A DNA stretch of 64,000 nucleotides, from NCBI RefSeq assembly GCF_002127225.1, contig NZ_NFUR01000001.1, positions 559,592 to 623,591 on the forward strand. Reading direction: 5' to 3'. Numbering within the stretch: position 1 is the stretch's first letter; the number at the start of each line of letters is the position of its first letter. The notes below the pieces were generated by a model. The model was not told where the DNA came from and made no database searches. It saw nothing but the letters and a program-made list of their open reading frames with translations. The DNA comes from Sphingomonas sp. IBVSS2 (lineage in GTDB: Bacteria > Pseudomonadota > Alphaproteobacteria > Sphingomonadales > Sphingomonadaceae). Below, one piece after another: positions 61,108 through 64,000 of this stretch. The position numbers and the translations under genes are program-made.

Positions 61108-62877
61108 ATGGCTCCCGCGATCGAAACCCTCCGCCGCGTCTTCGGCTTCGACAGTTTTCGCGGCGTCCAGGCGGATGTGGTCGATCGCGTCCTGGCCGGC
61201 CGGCGTACCCTGGCGGTGATGCCCACCGGGGCGGGCAAGTCGCTCACCTATCAGCTGCCAGCGGTGATGCTCGAGGGCACCTGCGTCGTCGTATCGCCGC
61301 TGATCGCGCTGATGCACGACCAGCTGCGCGCCGCCGAAGCGGTCGGCATCCGCGCCGCCACGCTCACTTCGGTGGACGAGAATCGCGCCGAGACGATCGA
61401 GCGCTTCCGCTCGGGCCAGCTCGACCTCTTGTATGTCGCCCCCGAGCGCGCCTCGGGCGAAGGCTTTCGCAACTTGCTGGGGCAGGCGAAGCTGTCGCTG
61501 TTCGCGATCGACGAGGCGCATTGCGTCTCCGAATGGGGGCATGATTTCCGGCCCGATTATCGCCTGCTCCGCCCGCTGCTCGATCGCTTTCCCGACGTGC
61601 CGCGCCTCGCGCTCACCGCCACCGCGGACGCGCATACCCGCGCCGACATCCTCGAGCAGCTCGGGCTGCCGCAGGAGGGGCTGATCGTCGCCGGCTTCGA
61701 CCGGCCCAATATCCGCTATGCGATCACGCCGCGCGAGAACACGACCCGCCAGGTGATCGACCTGATCGCCGAGACGCCCGGCCCCGGCATCGTCTATGCC
61801 CAGACCCGCGCGGGCGTGGAGAAGCTGGCCGAGAAGCTGGCGGCGGAGACCGGCCGGCCGGTGCTGCCCTATCATGCCGGCCTCGATCCCGCGGTCCGCC
61901 GCCGCAACCAGGCGGCGTTCGTGGCCTCGGAAGAGATGGTGATCGTCGCCACCGTCGCCTTCGGCATGGGGATCGACAAGCCGGACGTGCGCTTCGTCGC
62001 GCATGCCGGCCTGCCCAAGTCGATCGAGGCCTATTATCAGGAGACGGGCCGCGCGGGCCGCGACGGCGATCCGGCAGTGGCGCATCTCTTCTGGGGGGCG
62101 GACGATTTCGCTCGCGCCCGCCAGCGGATCGGCGAAGTCGAGCCCCAGCGCCAGCCCGGCGAGCGCGCCCGGCTGACGGCGCTCGGCGCGCTGGTCGAGA
62201 CCGCGACTTGCCGGCGCCGCATCCTGCTGCGCCATTTCGGCGAGGAACCGGCGGAGCAGTGCGGCAATTGCGACAATTGCCTGAGCCCGCCCGCCGCGAT
62301 CGACGCCACGGTGACGGCGCAGAAGTTCCTTTCCGCGGTGTTCCGCACCGGCATGATGTTCGGCACCGGCTATATCGAGAGCATCCTGCTGGGCCAGTCG
62401 AGCGAGCGCAGCCTGACGAACGGGCACGAGAATCTCTCCGTCTTCGGCATCGTCGACGGCGAGGAAGCGGCGCTGATCAAGCCCGTCGCCCGCGCATTGC
62501 TGCTGCGCGACGCGCTGCGCGCCAACGATCATGGCGGGCTGGAGTTCGGGCCCGAGGCGCGTTCGATCCTCAAGGGCGGCGCCACGGTGGCGCTGGTGCT
62601 GCCGCCCAAGCGCGAGCGCCGGCGGCGCGGCGGCAAGTCGGGTGCGCCCAACCCCGTCGGCAATCCGCTGTTCGAGGCGCTGCGCGCCAAGCGCCGCGAG
62701 ATCGCCCAGGAGACCGGCCTGCCGCCCTATGTGATCTTCCACGATTCGGTGCTGCGCGACATGGCCATGCTCAAGCCCGACAGTATCGCCGCGATGGGCA
62801 ACATATCGGGCGTTGGCGCGCGCAAGCTCGACGCTTATGGTGACGCCTTTCTGCAAGTGATCCGCGAGGCTGCATGA
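61108..62877 (+). CDS. recQ: ATP-dependent DNA helicase RecQ
   Basis: A 589-residue 3'-5' helicase in recombination and stalled-fork repair. Motifs: FDSFRGVQADVVDRVLAGR (motif 0), MPTGAGKSLTYQLPA (Walker A), DEAH box in FAIDEAHCVSEWGHDFRPDY, VAFGMGIDKPDVRFVAHAGLPKSIEAYYQETGRAGRDG, and a zinc site with the cluster CRRRILLRHFGE and CGNCDNC. An HRDC domain closes the protein (NPLFEALRAKRREIAQETGLPPYVIFHD). The ATG at 61108 matches the family start. Its stop overlaps the next gene's ATG. Confidence 0.96.
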   Translation: MAPAIETLRRVFGFDSFRGVQADVVDRVLAGRRTLAVMPTGAGKSLTYQLPAVMLEGTCVVVSPLIALMHDQLRAAEAVGIRAATLTSVDENRAETIERFRSGQLDLLYVAPERASGEGFRNLLGQAKLSLFAIDEAHCVSEWGHDFRPDYRLLRPLLDRFPDVPRLALTATADAHTRADILEQLGLPQEGLIVAGFDRPNIRYAITPRENTTRQVIDLIAETPGPGIVYAQTRAGVEKLAEKLAAETGRPVLPYHAGLDPAVRRRNQAAFVASEEMVIVATVAFGMGIDKPDVRFVAHAGLPKSIEAYYQETGRAGRDGDPAVAHLFWGADDFARARQRIGEVEPQRQPGERARLTALGALVETATCRRRILLRHFGEEPAEQCGNCDNCLSPPAAIDATVTAQKFLSAVFRTGMMFGTGYIESILLGQSSERSLTNGHENLSVFGIVDGEEAALIKPVARALLLRDALRANDHGGLEFGPEARSILKGGATVALVLPPKRERRRRGGKSGAPNPVGNPLFEALRAKRREIAQETGLPPYVIFHDSVLRDMAMLKPDSIAAMGNISGVGARKLDAYGDAFLQVIREAA

Positions 62878-63362
62878 GGACGATCCTGCTCGCCACCCTG
62901 GTCCTGCTCGCCGCTTGCGCGCCGCAGCGCGCGCGGGTCCCGGCGATGCCCGTGCCTTCGACCATCGCGATGGACCGCAACAGCTGGGGCCACCTGGTCT
63001 CGCGCTGGACGATCGACGGGGCGGGCAGGGGCAGCTACACCGTGGCCGAGCCCGATGCGTACAAGCCCCAGCGGCTGGTGACGCGCCGCTTCTCCGCCGG
63101 CAGCGCCGGCTTCGCCGAGATCCGCGGGCTGCTCGCCCTGGGCGAGGCGCAGGCGGAGAGCGAGCTCGACTGCGGCGACCGCATCACCGATCAATTTTAC
63201 GGAACGGTCCGCTGGGACGATGCCAGCCTGACCTATGACATGGGCTGCCAGGCCCCCGCCACCGAGGAAGTGCTCAAGGGCATCACCGCGGCCGAGCGCA
63301 GGGTTGCCGCCTGGGCCGCCAACCAGCCGATCACGGAAACCCAGAAGGTGGAGAATCAATGA
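62874..63362 (+). CDS. Predicted lipoprotein of unknown function
   Basis: A 162-residue protein with a short charged start (MRT), a hydrophobic stretch and lipobox LLAAC at about residues 11-15, so a probable lipoprotein. The mature part contains NSWGHLVSRWTIDGAGRGSYTV, ELDCGDRITDQFYGTVRWDD and TYDMGCQAPATEE, with two cysteines that may be disulfide-linked. It overlaps recQ by ATGA and is followed by another ATGA overlap, so it is part of a tightly coupled run with recQ and the phosphatase-like gene. Confidence 0.82.
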   Translation: MRTILLATLVLLAACAPQRARVPAMPVPSTIAMDRNSWGHLVSRWTIDGAGRGSYTVAEPDAYKPQRLVTRRFSAGSAGFAEIRGLLALGEAQAESELDCGDRITDQFYGTVRWDDASLTYDMGCQAPATEEVLKGITAAERRVAAWAANQPITETQKVENQ

Positions 63363-63793
63363 CCAGCCTGCGCCGCGTCGACGACAGCATCTCGGTCGCC
63401 CCCCAGATCGCGGCCGAGGACATGGGCTTCCTTGCCGCACAGGGCTTCACCTATGTGATCAACAACCGCCCCGACGAAGAGGAGATCGGCCAGCCCGAGG
63501 GCGAGGCGATCCGCGCCGCCGCCGAGGCCGCCGGGCTCGGCTATGCCGCGATCCCGGTCACCCATGCCGGCTTCTCCTCCGCCCAGGTCGAGGCGATGGC
63601 CGCGGCGCTGGCGGAGGCGAAGGGGCCGGTGCTCGCCTATTGCCGCTCGGGCACGCGCTCGTGCAACCTCTGGGCGCTGGCCGAGGCGGCGCGCGGCGGC
63701 GATCCGGCCGAGATCACCGCCAAGGCCGCCCAGGCCGGCTACGACATATCGGGCATCCGCCCGCTGCTGGACCAGCTTTCCGGCCGGGCGTGA
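63359..63793 (+). CDS. TIGR01244 family (dual-specificity phosphatase-like) protein
   Basis: A 144-residue protein of the TIGR01244 family, a small phosphatase-fold domain also found as the N-terminal part of Blh (persulfide dioxygenase/sulfur-transferase fusions). The active-site loop is YCRSGTRSCNLW, with catalytic Cys95 and Arg100, a CxxxxxR-like P-loop. The start and end overlap the neighbours by four bases each. The reaction could be dephosphorylation or sulfur transfer; the sequence does not separate them. Confidence 0.87.
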   Translation: MTSLRRVDDSISVAPQIAAEDMGFLAAQGFTYVINNRPDEEEIGQPEGEAIRAAAEAAGLGYAAIPVTHAGFSSAQVEAMAAALAEAKGPVLAYCRSGTRSCNLWALAEAARGGDPAEITAKAAQAGYDISGIRPLLDQLSGRA

Positions 63794-64000
63794 GCAAGCT
63801 CGCCATCTTCGGCGGCTCGATCGTCGCGGTGCTCGTGCTCGCGCTGCTTGCCCGGCTGCTCGGGCTCGGCGGCGCGCGCATCGGCAGCGCCGAGGAAGCG
63901 CGCGCGGCCGCCGAGGCGATGATCTCCGGTTTCGAGGGCGGCGCGGTGGCGCTCGGCAGCGACGGCAAGGCAGCGCTGGTGCACGGCGGCGCGGGCGACG
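63790..64000 (+). CDS. Partial membrane-anchored hypothetical protein (3' end outside window)
   Basis: The first 70 codons read SKLAIFGGSIVAVLVLALLARLLGLGG (one N-terminal transmembrane helix), then RIGSAEEARAAAEAMISGFEGGAVALGSDG. The start is a GTG overlapping the preceding TGA. It continues past base 64000, so family and length are unknown. Confidence 0.65.
   Translation, partial: MSKLAIFGGSIVAVLVLALLARLLGLGGARIGSAEEARAAAEAMISGFEGGAVALGSDGKAALVHGGAGD

Overview
The window is a dense, high-GC (roughly two thirds G+C) stretch of chromosome from an alphaproteobacterium, most likely a Sphingomonas or a close relative. The evidence is a crtY-crtI-crtB carotenoid block, a large TonB-dependent receptor, a mitofilin-type gene next to hemD and hemC, an SdhAF4-type DUF1674 protein, the lolA-ftsK pair, and many NTG starts with 1-4 base stop/start overlaps. 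No prophage, CRISPR array, transposase or integrase is visible. It reads as core chromosome with a few accessory inserts.

Layout. 1-8.1 kb: leuS (its 3' end lies beyond the window), a DUF3576 lipoprotein, an outer-membrane-type protein, a ThiE/TenI-like gene divergent from a PLP-homeostasis/HAD pair, and the coupled run xthA-ribA-exonuclease. 8.15-8.31 kb: a structured RNA with its own terminator, probably 6S RNA, between xthA and lolA. 8.3-15 kb: lolA, ftsK, a UbiH-type hydroxylase, a GIY-YIG nuclease gene bracketed by a perfect 28-bp inverted repeat, a LON-substrate-binding protein coupled to a CnoX-like thioredoxin, and tRNA-Gly(GCC). 15-19.7 kb: DUF2147, DUF72 and a 984-residue TonB receptor. 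19.7-22.6 kb: glutaryl-CoA dehydrogenase, GNAT and CaiB genes in one overlapping operon.

22.7-33.7 kb is housekeeping: mitofilin-hemD-hemC facing tsaD-gpsA-DUF1697, sdhAF4, an RsmB-type methyltransferase, rpe, a heparinase-type protein and purH. 33.7-42.5 kb, all on the minus strand: a polysaccharide flippase coupled to polA, a divergent class A beta-lactamase-like lipoprotein, and a GT22-type (Alg9/PIG-B-like) mannosyltransferase coupled to nadB. 42.6-50.3 kb: a secreted esterase, an ABC ATPase with no visible permease, two paralogous LytS-type sensor kinases with no visible response regulator, a CHCC zinc-finger protein, tldD and small conserved genes. 50.4-51.7 kb: a TetR/GST divergent pair with a clear operator. 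51.8-56 kb: crtY-crtI-LOG-crtB, which would make beta-carotene from geranylgeranyl diphosphate (crtE is not here). 56-64 kb: an Atm1-type ABC exporter, an alpha/beta hydrolase, a HerA-like ATPase, recQ with two coupled small genes, and a partial membrane protein.

The most unusual items are the inverted-repeat GIY-YIG cassette, two genes whose only plausible start is a CTG inside a CTGA overlap with the upstream stop, the 6S-like RNA, the kinase pair without regulators, and the beta-lactamase-like protein with an altered omega loop. All product calls come from reading motifs; no database search was run.
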